This document shows positions 1-7,822 of a stretch of 64,000 bases of DNA, piece by piece. Source of the stretch: Paenibacillus sp. Soil522 (lineage in GTDB: Bacteria; Bacillota; Bacilli; Paenibacillales; Paenibacillaceae); contig NZ_LMRV01000032.1 of assembly GCF_001428245.1 (NCBI RefSeq), positions 41,856 through 105,855 on the forward strand, given 5' to 3'. How positions within the stretch are numbered: position 1 is the stretch's first letter; each line of letters starts with the position of its first letter. Both the position numbers and the translations under genes were made by a program. The notes under the pieces were generated by a model. That model worked only from the letters and a program-made list of their open reading frames with translations, was not told the DNA's origin and did not search any database.

Positions 1-65
1 ATAATCCAATAGCAATCTATAACGCCTTCCTTGCTGTCTTCCGCATCGCACCATATGCATTTCAT
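1..65 (-). CDS. N-terminal part of a YokU-like small zinc-finger protein (runs off the window)
   Basis: Reading left from the ATG at 63-65 gives about 21 codons beginning MKCIWCDAEDSKEG before the window edge. A modest ribosome site (GAGGGAC) precedes the start. The CxxC pair right after the start resembles the YokU/MqsA-type zinc-finger proteins that sit beside lysine 2,3-aminomutase genes in bacilli. That would fit the neighbouring ablB, but only one cysteine pair is visible and the identification is tentative. Confidence 0.45.
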   Translation of the reverse strand, partial: MKCIWCDAEDSKEGVIDCYWI

Positions 66-228
66 GTCCGTTTGTCCCTCCTAAAAGTTTTGTGTTGCCC
101 CGCTTCCTTGAAAACACTTCACAACAAAATGCCGGGCCGTACCCCTTAACCCTTCTTCATATGCAAATGTCGTGCCAACTTTTGAATAGGGCGGTTACCT
201 ACTCCCCCGGGTTGATGAAGCGCCGGAT

Positions 229-270
229 TTGCTGCAAAAGATTTTGCGGCCGTTCATTTTTTTGCAGCAA
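229..270. promoter_or_regulatory. Inverted repeat upstream of the sigma-54 promoter (possible enhancer site)
   Basis: TTGCTGCAAAA at 229-239 is mirrored by TTTTGCAGCAA at 260-270, a perfect 11-base inverted repeat with a 20-base spacer. It lies about 75-110 bases upstream of the -24/-12 element at 342-357, the usual distance for binding of a sigma-54 enhancer-binding activator. The binding protein is not in the window, so the role is inferred from position. Confidence 0.4.
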
Positions 271-341
271 GCCGCCGAAACCCGGTTGGCAATGTCCGAT
301 GAAACCGGAGGGTTGCCTTCCTAAGGGCCGACCCGCGGAAC

Positions 342-357
342 TGGCATCCTTTTTGCA
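342..357 (+). promoter_or_regulatory. Sigma-54 (-24/-12) promoter for ablB
   Basis: The sequence TGGCATCCTTTTTGCA matches the sigma-54 consensus TGGCACG-N4-TTGCA. GG and GC are exactly 12 bases apart and only two less-conserved positions differ. The predicted start of transcription is near 369, about 36 bases upstream of ablB. The gene for sigma-54 itself is the next gene downstream, on the opposite strand. Expression should need a bacterial enhancer-binding activator that lies outside this window. Confidence 0.75.
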
Positions 358-404
358 CATGAAATACGTATAGAACCATTTGTAATATAAAGGAGGAAGC
401 CCGC

Positions 405-1253
405 ATGCCGAAGGACCCTTACTATATCAATCAGGTCGAGACCGGAAGCGGCTGCACCGTTCACTACTGCCTCGATGCCTTTAACAAAAGGCTGCGCGTA
501 GACGACTATGAGGGAAATGTCTATTTGATCTTCGAGCGGGTTTGCGGGATCGCCGGGCAGCACGCGCTGACCAAACTATTTATTAAATCCCGTCAAGAAG
601 ATTGGGAGACCTTCTTATCGAATGGATGTATGCTGGAGGGGATTTACAAAGGCTATTTCGACGGCCGGGATGCTTACTGTATGGCCTATTATATGGACCT
701 TGAACGGCGTACAAGCGACTATTGGATCGAGGAAGACCGTATTTTAAGACAGGTGCTGGAGCTGCCGCTGAGGCCGGACCGCTCCCAAGCGGCTGACGGC
801 GCTGCGCTGCGGATGGCTTTGCCGGATGATACCGAAGCGCTCGCTGCTTTGTACGGCCGTATTTTTAAAACCTACCCGGTCCCGATGCATGATCCTTCTT
901 ATGTGGAAAAAGCGATGCTTGAAGGCACGTTATTCTATGTCGTCGAACAAGCCGGCGAACTGATCAGTGCCGCATCAGCTGAAATCAACACGGTTTACCG
1001 GAACGCAGAAATGACCGATTGCGCCACCCTTCCGGCCCATCGCGGCAAGGGTCATATGCGGCTGCTCCTTCATGCCTTGGAGGATGAACTGGCCGGACGG
1101 AATATCCGCTGCCTATATTCTTTGTCACGCGCGCTTTCGCTGGGCATGAACGCTGTTTTCCGCCAGATGGGGTACCGGTATTGCGGCAGACTGACGAAAA
1201 ACTGCGATATCTATGACAAGTTCGAAGATATGAATCTATGGGTAAAGCTATAA
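405..1253 (+). CDS. ablB: Putative beta-lysine N-acetyltransferase (AblB/YodP family)
   Basis: A 282-residue protein with an N-terminal region typical of AblB (about 1-135) and a C-terminal GNAT acetyltransferase fold (about 135-280). The acetyl-CoA loop is seen as LPAHRGKGHMRLLL. In the known pathway AblA, a lysine 2,3-aminomutase, makes beta-lysine, and AblB acetylates it to N-epsilon-acetyl-beta-lysine, an osmolyte in archaea and possibly a catabolic intermediate in bacilli. AAAGGAGG stands 9 bases before the ATG. The gene follows a sigma-54 promoter directly, so it is probably transcribed without ablA, which may lie divergently beyond the left edge. Its 3' end overlaps the convergent rpoN by 6 bases. 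Confidence 0.85.
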   Translation: MPKDPYYINQVETGSGCTVHYCLDAFNKRLRVDDYEGNVYLIFERVCGIAGQHALTKLFIKSRQEDWETFLSNGCMLEGIYKGYFDGRDAYCMAYYMDLERRTSDYWIEEDRILRQVLELPLRPDRSQAADGAALRMALPDDTEALAALYGRIFKTYPVPMHDPSYVEKAMLEGTLFYVVEQAGELISAASAEINTVYRNAEMTDCATLPAHRGKGHMRLLLHALEDELAGRNIRCLYSLSRALSLGMNAVFRQMGYRYCGRLTKNCDIYDKFEDMNLWVKL

Positions 1254-2600
1254 CCGTTTGCGGTTCACGGACGAGGAGATGCCCATCTCCTCCCGGTATT
1301 TGGCCACCGTGCGCCTGGAAATCCGAATGCCCTCCTTCGTCATCCGATCCGCCAGCTGATGATCCGAGTATGGCGTCTTGCGGTTTTCGCCGCCGATTAA
1401 TTCCTTTATCCGGGTCTTCACGCTGCCTGCGGAAGCCGAATCGCCTGAGTCCTGCCGATAACCGGAAGGAAAGAAAGCTTTCAGCTCGAAGACGCCCCAC
1501 GGCGTTTGCGCGTATTTGCCGGCGGTCACGCGGCTGACGGTCGATTCATGCAGGCCCACTTTATCCGCAATCCGTTTCAGGTTCATCGGCTTGAGACGGG
1601 AAATCCCTTCTCTAAAAAAATCAATCTGCTCCTCGACAATCGCCTGCGTCACGCGAAACATGGTATCTCGCCGCTGCTCGATGCACTTGATAAAAAAGGC
1701 CGCCGCGTTCAGCTTTTTATAAAGAAAGGCTTTTGCCTCGTCATGCTCCCCGCCTTCCTTGAGCAGCCGTTCATAATGCCCGTTAATGGAGAGACGGGGC
1801 GCAGCCGCGTTTTGAACGGTGACGACGAACCGCTCCCCCGCCTGCTCGACTCTGACGTCCGGGATGATATAGGGGATGTCGCCAGCAGCGAATGCCGCAC
1901 TCGGTCGAGGGTTCAGCTGCTTCAGCGTCTCGATCGCCTCTTCCAATTCACCCGTAGCGGCCTGCAGCTTCGCAGCTAATCGATGAATGGAATGATACGC
2001 GATATCTTCCAGATGATGCCGAATGAGGACGGGAACAAGCGGCGGACAAGCCGGCAGGCGATTCGCCTGAATGATCAGGCATTCCTGCAAATCTCTCGCC
2101 CCGACGCCTGCAGGTTCAAAGCCCTGCAAGATGTCGAGCGCCTGCTCCGCCTCACCGTAATCGACCCGAAGCGCATCAGCGATATCGGCTAACGACAGCT
2201 CTATGTACCCTTTCTCGTCCAGATTTCCGGTCATGTACGCGATGATTTGCCGGACAGCACGCGGAATGCCGGTCAGCACATTCAATTGCTCCATGAGGTG
2301 CTTCTCCAGGGAAACGTCCTTCCATACCGCTTGATAAAGCGGGTCATAATCGGGATTATACGGGCCGGCTGGGCCGGACCCGGGCTCCGCCGGTTGCCCA
2401 AGCTGCCGCTTGTCATACTCCGCATAGGCATCCCAATCGGTCCCGGAGGGTTCCAGCATCATATTTTCCTGAAGCTCCTGCCGGATGCATTCGAGTAAAT
2501 CCGGGGTCGGGAGCTGAAGGAGCTTGATCGCCTGCCGAAATTGCGGCGTCATGCGCATCTTGGCCGTTTGCTGCTGAAACATGCCGTAACCCGGGCTCAT
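1248..2600 (-). CDS. rpoN: RNA polymerase sigma-54 factor
   Basis: About 450 residues, full length for RpoN/SigL. The N-terminal activator-interacting region is rich in Gln and Leu (QAIKLLQLPTPDLLECIRQE). A core-binding region follows, then the DNA-binding domain, with the RpoN box (SRRTVAKYREEMGI) at the extreme C-terminus recognising the -24 element. The open frame could start at 2609, but that ATG is fused to the ribosome site (AAAGGATG). The ATG at 2600 has AAAGGA eight bases upstream and is preferred. The gene is convergent with ablB, whose promoter carries a sigma-54 signature. The enhancer-binding activators that open such promoters are not in the window. Confidence 0.97.
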   Translation of the reverse strand: MSPGYGMFQQQTAKMRMTPQFRQAIKLLQLPTPDLLECIRQELQENMMLEPSGTDWDAYAEYDKRQLGQPAEPGSGPAGPYNPDYDPLYQAVWKDVSLEKHLMEQLNVLTGIPRAVRQIIAYMTGNLDEKGYIELSLADIADALRVDYGEAEQALDILQGFEPAGVGARDLQECLIIQANRLPACPPLVPVLIRHHLEDIAYHSIHRLAAKLQAATGELEEAIETLKQLNPRPSAAFAAGDIPYIIPDVRVEQAGERFVVTVQNAAAPRLSINGHYERLLKEGGEHDEAKAFLYKKLNAAAFFIKCIEQRRDTMFRVTQAIVEEQIDFFREGISRLKPMNLKRIADKVGLHESTVSRVTAGKYAQTPWGVFELKAFFPSGYRQDSGDSASAGSVKTRIKELIGGENRKTPYSDHQLADRMTKEGIRISRRTVAKYREEMGISSSVNRKRL

Positions 2601-2810
2601 CGCAATCATCCTTTAGGCTTTTGCTCTATTTTATTCCGGATGCTCGGCCATTTTGACAACGGTATGCGGGTCGTGAAGCTGTTTTTTAAAGTTCCGGTCC
2701 TTTATAAACTCCAACTCTCGCAGCAGCTAGGTTATAATAGCATTTAAGTTATATTGAAAATTCCTTGATCCATTAGTTTAATCGTGATATCATCTCTTCA
2801 AACCAATATT

Positions 2811-3107
2811 TACCTATAAAAGCTGTGATGAGAAAGAGTAATTGGACAGTTTCTTTTACAGAGAGCCCCTCAGTGCTGAAAGGGGGCAAAGAATAGTTCC
2901 AATGAATATGGCCTCGGAGCTGCACCTCGAAACCCATTAGGGAAGTAGGATGTGACGGTGGCACCCGTTATAGTGCTAGGGTATAAGCAACATAATTAAA
3001 GTCGCTGTACTTGAAAAGAGGTCAATGCGTTAAGCATTGATGAACTTGGTTGGTAACACGGAGTATTAACTCTTGTCCCTTTACGGGGCGGGAGTTTTAT
3101 TTTTTTA
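2811..3107 (+). promoter_or_regulatory. T-box riboswitch leader, probably tyrosine (UAU specifier)
   Basis: The stretch shows the T-box parts in order. Stem I has a GAAAGAGTA internal loop at 2832-2840, flanked by helix arms ATTGG (2841-2845) and CCAAT (2899-2903). The 3' side reads GAA then TAT (2907-2909), the best specifier. The T-box proper, TTGGTTGGTAACACGG, is at 3046-3061, followed by a terminator. The UGGU bulge should pair with ACCA, so discriminator A73; this fits tRNA-Tyr and argues against tRNA-Trp (G73), which an alternative TGG reading would need. A possible -10 box TATAAT lies at 2733-2738 with no clear -35. The leader controls the methyltransferase 30 bases downstream. The T-box identity is firm; the amino acid is an inference. 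Confidence 0.9.
3068..3107 (+). terminator. Regulated terminator of the T-box leader
   Basis: AACTCTTGTCCC at 3068-3079 pairs over all 12 positions, counting G-U pairs, with GGGGCGGGAGTT at 3085-3096. It is followed by TTATTTTTTT. The 5' arm directly follows the T-box sequence that would form the antiterminator with uncharged tRNA. Confidence 0.85.
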
Positions 3108-3137
3108 TCACAAATGTAAATATGGGAGGTTCTTGAA

Positions 3138-3920
3138 ATGGAAAGAAAAAACACTTTTAACGAAATTGCAAGGGAATACGACAAGTACAGACCTAGCTAT
3201 CCAGAACAATTATTTACTGACATCTTGGAGTTGACGGCTATCAAGCAGGGCGATTCCATACTTGAAATCGGCTGTGGCACAGGTCAGGCAACGAAAGGTT
3301 TTGTTGATTTAGGTTTTGATAATGTGACTTGCATTGAATTAGGTCAAAATTTAGCGGAACTTACTCGTGAAAAATTTAAAAACAAACCAAATGTTAACAT
3401 AATCAATTCCCCATTTGAAACTTGGCAGAGTGAAAAGAGTAACTTTGACTTGGCTATATCTGGTACAGCTTTTCACTTTATTCAGCCACAAGAAGTTGGC
3501 TATCGCAAGGTCTTCGACTTGCTCAACGACGAAGGCTCTATAGCATTCTTTTGGACCGTCCATATTCCGTCTTTTGATGATGTCTCTAATCGAATTCGAG
3601 AAAGTTACAAGAGAAATGCACCCCAACTAGACGATTCAAAAAACCCAACCATTGAACAAATTATTGATGAAAGGTCAGTTCTAGCTCTAAAGGATGGGTT
3701 GTTTAAGGAATTAGAAATAAAGCAATACATTTGTAATCACACCTATACAGCTGATGAATATATCTCTTTATTAAACACTAATTCCAGACATAGACTACTT
3801 CCCGACAATGTACGATTTGAATTGTTTGGGGAAATCAAAGAAGCGATTGAAGAACATGGTGGAATTCTTAATAAACCTCAAGCTGTTGTGTTGTACCATG
3901 CAAAAAAAAATCTAAAGTGA
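3138..3920 (+). CDS. Class I SAM-dependent methyltransferase under T-box control
   Basis: A 260-residue class I methyltransferase. Motif I is ILEIGCGTGQATKG (about 41-54), followed by an acidic residue in CIELGQN for SAM ribose binding and FDLAISGTAFHF as motif IV. The N-terminus (FNEIAREYDKYRPSYP) is typical of small-molecule methyltransferases of the Methyltransf_11/25 group. GGGAGG stands 9 bases before the ATG. The gene is markedly more AT-rich than its neighbours and stands alone between rpoN and a truncated permease, suggesting transfer. The T-box ties its expression to tRNA charging, which suggests a role in metabolism or resistance of a tyrosine-like compound. The substrate is unknown. 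Confidence 0.85.
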   Translation: MERKNTFNEIAREYDKYRPSYPEQLFTDILELTAIKQGDSILEIGCGTGQATKGFVDLGFDNVTCIELGQNLAELTREKFKNKPNVNIINSPFETWQSEKSNFDLAISGTAFHFIQPQEVGYRKVFDLLNDEGSIAFFWTVHIPSFDDVSNRIRESYKRNAPQLDDSKNPTIEQIIDERSVLALKDGLFKELEIKQYICNHTYTADEYISLLNTNSRHRLLPDNVRFELFGEIKEAIEEHGGILNKPQAVVLYHAKKNLK

Positions 3921-4006
3921 ATACCCAACAAATTCATTCGTTAAACTCCCATGGAAGAACGCAATTACTTCCATAATCTGTGGTGTCGCGTGAGCGGCAT
4001 GGATGG

Positions 4007-4156
4007 CTAACGGTTACGATAGCTAATGATAGATAGAAAAGGATGCAGTTTCCATTTCGCCGTTGCATACACGATAAAGACGATACTGAAAAGTAATAGA
4101 ACTAAAATAATAGGGCCTAGTTGAACAATTTCAGGGCTAAATCCTGCTTGGTTCAT
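4007..4156 (-). pseudogene. N-terminal stub of a GntP-family permease
   Basis: A 49-codon frame starts with an ATG overlapping the glycerate kinase stop (ATGA), the usual sign of translational coupling. It encodes one membrane segment followed by AKWKLHPFLSII, which matches the start of GntP-type gluconate/glycerate permeases (KxHPF motif). It then stops at SYRNR, some 400 residues short. A glycerate kinase-permease pair is a common arrangement, so this is most likely a permease cut by a deletion or insertion. Nothing recognisable follows between 3921 and 4006. Confidence 0.6.
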
Positions 4157-5295
4157 TGTAATCCCCCTTTTATATTGTAAATACGAACGACTTGCTCTGC
4201 CGCCTGCTCCAAAAGCGTTTCGGTTAGCGCCATGGCCTCGTCAAGCGGCATAGGCCGATTCAGAATGCTGATGACCGCCGACACTCCATGCTCATACAAA
4301 CTCTCGATTCCTTGTCCGATGGATCCGGCCAAAACAATGACAGGCACTTGGTGTTTTCTCGCTACATGCGCAACTCCGCACGGCGTTTTGCCTCTGGCTG
4401 TCTGAAAATCAACCTGCCCTTCCCCCGTGATGACAAGATCCGCATCCTGAATGGCCGATTCGAGATCCGTCATTCTAGTCACAATCGATATGCCTGATTC
4501 CAATTGGCCATCCATAAAGGCAAGGATTCCGCCAGACAAGCCGCCTGCCGCACCTGTTCCGGGAATATCGTGTATCGCGATACCTTTGGCGCGTTCAATC
4601 AAATCGGCAAAATGCTTCAAGTTCTGATCAAGCTGCTGCACCATCTCAGGCGTCGCGCCTTTTTGCGGTCCGAAAACAGCCGATGCTCCGCTAGGTCCAA
4701 CAAACGGGCTATTTACATCGCAGGCGATAATGAACTCGCTTTCAGCAATACGCGGGTCCAATCCTTCCAGACGAATTTCTGCAATCCTTCCTAATTCGCC
4801 TCCCCCAAAACCTAGCGGCTGACCATTTTGGTCAAGCAGTTCCGCTCCCAAAGCTTGCAGCATTCCCGCTCCGCCGTCATTTGTCGCGCTTCCGCCCAGG
4901 CCAAGTATAAAATGTCTGCAGCCATGGTTGAGGCCGGCTTCGATGAGCTGACCGAAACCGTATGTGGTTGTATACAATGGGTTCCTTTCGTGCTCCCCGA
5001 TCAAATATAATCCAGAGGACATGGCCATTTCGATGACACAAGTCATGCCGTCTCCCAGTATGCCGATTCCCGATTTGATATCCCGGCCTAACGGGTTTTT
5101 CGTAATCACTTCCAAGAAACGCCCGCCTGTGGCATCCATCAGACAGTCCATCGTGCCTTCGCCGCCATCAGCCATCGGAACTACGACGGTAACGCTTTCA
5201 TTTATTGCCCGCTTTACTCCTCTTTCAATAGCGAGACCAACTTCTTTGGCCGTGAGGCTGCCTTTATAAGAATCCGGTGCAATGACAATTTTCAT
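4153..5295 (-). CDS. glxK: Glycerate kinase (GlxK/GarK family)
   Basis: About 380 residues, full family length. The N-terminus MKIVIAPDSYKGSLTA is the hallmark of the family, followed by VVVPMADGGEGTMD and the glycine-rich LGLGGSATNDGG. It phosphorylates D-glycerate with ATP to 2- or 3-phosphoglycerate, feeding glycolysis in the cytoplasm. The open frame runs back to 5331, but the conserved family start is the ATG at 5295. GAAGGAGG lies 13 bases before it, rather far. The downstream permease gene overlaps it but is truncated, so glycerate uptake by the usual partner is probably lost. No regulator such as CdaR is adjacent. Confidence 0.93.
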   Translation of the reverse strand: MKIVIAPDSYKGSLTAKEVGLAIERGVKRAINESVTVVVPMADGGEGTMDCLMDATGGRFLEVITKNPLGRDIKSGIGILGDGMTCVIEMAMSSGLYLIGEHERNPLYTTTYGFGQLIEAGLNHGCRHFILGLGGSATNDGGAGMLQALGAELLDQNGQPLGFGGGELGRIAEIRLEGLDPRIAESEFIIACDVNSPFVGPSGASAVFGPQKGATPEMVQQLDQNLKHFADLIERAKGIAIHDIPGTGAAGGLSGGILAFMDGQLESGISIVTRMTDLESAIQDADLVITGEGQVDFQTARGKTPCGVAHVARKHQVPVIVLAGSIGQGIESLYEHGVSAVISILNRPMPLDEAMALTETLLEQAAEQVVRIYNIKGGLQ

Positions 5296-5507
5296 TTCGC
5301 TTATGTTTCCTCCTTCAACGATTTTCATCATGCTCTCGATCTTATCGACATAAGAAACGATTTAACATATTGTGATTATATAGAACATTACCGTACCGCT
5401 CAATGTGTAAAGCATATGAGTTTACGTTTAAATTTCCGACATTTTATGACCATGAATATTGTTATCGTAATTTCCGCTTACTTCAAAGATTCTGATGCAA
5501 CATAAAA

Positions 5508-5527
5508 AAAGAGCCAAAAGGCTCTTT
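5508..5527. terminator. Bidirectional terminator-like hairpin
   Basis: AAAGAGCC at 5508-5515 pairs with GGCTCTTT at 5520-5527 around a 4-base loop. The run of A before it would give a U-run for minus-strand transcripts. No gene ends next to it. Confidence 0.6.
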
Positions 5528-5766
5528 AGACCGCCATTTATAGTCGAATCGATTGTTTTCAAATAAAAAGTGACCCGTGACGGCTGCTCACGAGAGGTTA
5601 AACGACACGGCTCGCACTTTAATATTATTCCATGATCAGTGGCCTGTCCATTCCGTGAGTAGGCAATATTTCGACCTAGATAATGCCGTTTATTTCGCCC
5701 GTGCCATTCATCGGTAATTAAACTGCCTCCTCCCGGAGATAGCGCCCATGCTGGGTGTATAATAAT

Positions 5767-5795
5767 GGGCGGTCCTTATATTCATAAGGCCGCCC
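5767..5795 (-). terminator. Terminator-like hairpin after the FtsH-like gene
   Basis: GGGCGG and CTTAT on the left (5767-5779) mirror ATAAG and CCGCCC on the right (5784-5795). The hairpin is about 50 bases past the stop of the minus-strand protease gene. The U-run is short on both strands, so efficiency is uncertain. Confidence 0.5.
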
Positions 5796-5845
5796 TGCGT
5801 TTTATCAAATCCTCCAGACTATTCTCTTCTCAAGGGATGACGCAG

Positions 5846-7576
5846 TCAATCGGATTCCTCCGTATGATGGTCGGTCTCCTCCGGCAGCTGCGCCGGGTCT
5901 TCCTTGGCAGGCGAATCGATAATAGTCCGGGCTTTTATCTCAGGCGGCTCTGGCCGGCTTTGGCCATAGAGCCGCACATAGATCTGCTCAATTTCCTCGC
6001 CGGTCAGATCTTCACGCTTCAGCAGCTCCTCCGCAATGGCGTGGACGAGGTCGGCGTGATCCCGTACCAGCTTCTTCACTTGGAGCATCTGATCAATCAG
6101 CAGCTCGTTGATCTTTGGCCGAAGCGCCTTGAGTGCCTCGGCCCGATTGCCGGTCGCAAGCCAGCTGAACAGCTCATCACCCATTCCGACCATACCCAGA
6201 TAGACGCCGGCCATCTCGGTAGCCCGCTGCAGGTCAGAGGTAACACCGTTTAATTTCTTGCCGAGGAATTCCTCTTCCACCGCCCGTGCTGCCAGAGAGA
6301 CTTGAATCGCCGCCAAGATCTCGCTGTCGCTCCGGTTATACCGCTCATGCGTCGGCTTGGTGGCAGCGAGACCGAGCGCATTGCCCCGGCGGATAATCGT
6401 CACTTTCCAGACCCGTTCGTGGGGCTTGAGCAAATACTGGGCAACCGCATGGCCGGCCTCATGGTAGGCGATGTTTCGCTTCTCGTCATCCCTCATGGAG
6501 CGAAGCGGCTGTTTGAGGCCCCACTCATAGGTCTCCATGGCGACCCGGAAGTCCTCGTAAGAGGCAAGCTCGGCGCCCCGCTGGTGGGCGATGACGACCG
6601 ACTCGTTGACGATGTGTTTAATCTGTGCCGGACTGTAGCCGACCGTATCGAGCGCTACCCGTTCTGCAGTTAGTGTGGATTCCCGCTTCACCTTCTGGAG
6701 GTAGTATTCAAAAACGTCCACCCGTCCATCATAATCGGGGGTATCGACCCAGAGCCGCCTGTCGAAACGGCCGGGCCGGAGCAGTGCGGTGTCTAGTACG
6801 TCGGGCATGTTGGTCGCAGCGACTGTCAGCACCGGCGGCCGATCTGCCTTCTTGCGCCTAAGACCAAATGAGCGAAGCATCTTTGCAAACCAGGAGCTAT
6901 CGATGTTCGGCGGGTCCATCTGCAAGAGCAGCTCGTTAAGCAGGCCCGCGCCGCCCATGCCTAACATCCCTCCTCCTCCACCGCCTGATTGACGACTCAT
7001 GCCAATGGCGTCAATCTCGTCGATGAAGATGATGCAAGCGCCGTACACTCTCGCCAGCTTCCGGGCCTTCTTGTAGAGGCCCATCACCTTCAGGTTGCCG
7101 ACGCCGAAGAACATGTTTTGAAAGCTGGGAGCCGAGGCGTAAGCAAAGGGTACCTGCGCCTCGTTGGCGATTACCTGGGCCAGATAGGACTTACCGGTAC
7201 CGGGCGGCCCGCAGAGCAGCAGCCCCCGGATCGCTTCGCCGCCCATATCCTTAAACTCCTTGACGCCCTTGAGCAGGGTGACGATCCGCTTGGCATTCTC
7301 CACGATCTCGGGGTTACCCCGGTAGTCGTCCCAGGTGGACCCAGTCTCCCCAGGCAGTATCCAGTATGTGCGTCCCCGGGCCAGGAACCAGAAAAGGGCT
7401 ACGAACTGGATGATTATAAATACTACGGCGAATAGCAGCTGCAGCAAAACGCTGACAATTCCGAGCGTGACCTGCCAGGCCTTCGGACCTCCTGCCCACA
7501 ACAGTACGCCGATGATGATAAGGACTGCGAGTCTGAGAAGGAATTTACGCCACCTGATCCAATGGTATTTCCTCAT
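5846..7576 (-). CDS. FtsH-like membrane AAA+ zinc metalloprotease
   Basis: A 576-residue protein with two N-terminal membrane segments (about 13-30 and 38-65) joined by only a few polar residues, so it lacks the extracytoplasmic domain of housekeeping FtsH. The AAA domain has Walker A GPPGTGKS at 123-130, Walker B IIFIDEID near 182-189 and a second-region AATNMPDVLDTALLRPGRFDR. The peptidase has HEAGH at 372-376 and a third zinc ligand at D448 in GVTSDL. A glycine-rich insertion (SGGGGGGMLGMGGAG) sits just after Walker B. The tail is acidic. It should unfold and degrade membrane or cytosolic proteins at the inner face of the membrane. It is probably an accessory paralogue rather than the essential ftsH. 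Confidence 0.88.
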   Translation of the reverse strand: MRKYHWIRWRKFLLRLAVLIIIGVLLWAGGPKAWQVTLGIVSVLLQLLFAVVFIIIQFVALFWFLARGRTYWILPGETGSTWDDYRGNPEIVENAKRIVTLLKGVKEFKDMGGEAIRGLLLCGPPGTGKSYLAQVIANEAQVPFAYASAPSFQNMFFGVGNLKVMGLYKKARKLARVYGACIIFIDEIDAIGMSRQSGGGGGGMLGMGGAGLLNELLLQMDPPNIDSSWFAKMLRSFGLRRKKADRPPVLTVAATNMPDVLDTALLRPGRFDRRLWVDTPDYDGRVDVFEYYLQKVKRESTLTAERVALDTVGYSPAQIKHIVNESVVIAHQRGAELASYEDFRVAMETYEWGLKQPLRSMRDDEKRNIAYHEAGHAVAQYLLKPHERVWKVTIIRRGNALGLAATKPTHERYNRSDSEILAAIQVSLAARAVEEEFLGKKLNGVTSDLQRATEMAGVYLGMVGMGDELFSWLATGNRAEALKALRPKINELLIDQMLQVKKLVRDHADLVHAIAEELLKREDLTGEEIEQIYVRLYGQSRPEPPEIKARTIIDSPAKEDPAQLPEETDHHTEESD

Positions 7577-7798
7577 GGCCTCACTACCTTTACAGACGAT
7601 TTTGAATTATTTTATGAAATATCTGCCCTATAAATGCCTCTTATCCAAAGTGATGTTAGTTAAAATGACTTCCAGTTCACAATGAGCCCACACTTCCCCG
7701 GAAAAGTGAATAATCAGAAGAACTTGGTCTAGCCGGCGGCCAGTAATAACCGTAATTGCCCCTTTTCATCTCTCGTAAAATAACTGAAAAAAGAAGAA

Positions 7799-7818
7799 GG
7801 ATCCGCCGAGGCGGATCC
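7799..7818 (-). terminator. Rho-independent terminator of the LysM gene
   Basis: GGATCCGCC at 7799-7807 and GGCGGATCC at 7810-7818 form a perfect 9-bp stem with a 2-base spacer. It is followed on the minus strand by TTCTTCTTTTTT. It begins 4 bases beyond the stop of the LysM gene. Confidence 0.9.
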
Positions 7819-7822
7819 CTTT

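Larger units (their letters stand above)
5296..5845. other. Intergenic stretch with two hairpins and no convincing gene
   Basis: About 550 bases separate glycerate kinase from the FtsH-like gene. No frame with a ribosome site and a protein-like sequence is visible on either strand. It holds two hairpins, listed separately, of which the outer one may be the terminator of a lost gene. Confidence 0.5.

Noticed and set aside
985..1500. 171-codon open frame opposite ablB and rpoN ends
   Set aside because: It lies across two strongly supported genes, has low-complexity Arg/Gly-rich content and no ribosome site; a shadow frame.
2910..2914. Alternative T-box specifier TGG (tryptophan) or GGC (glycine)
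   Set aside because: They are out of step with the GAA that normally closes the loop, and the UGGU bulge calls for A73, which tRNA-Trp and tRNA-Gly do not have in bacilli.
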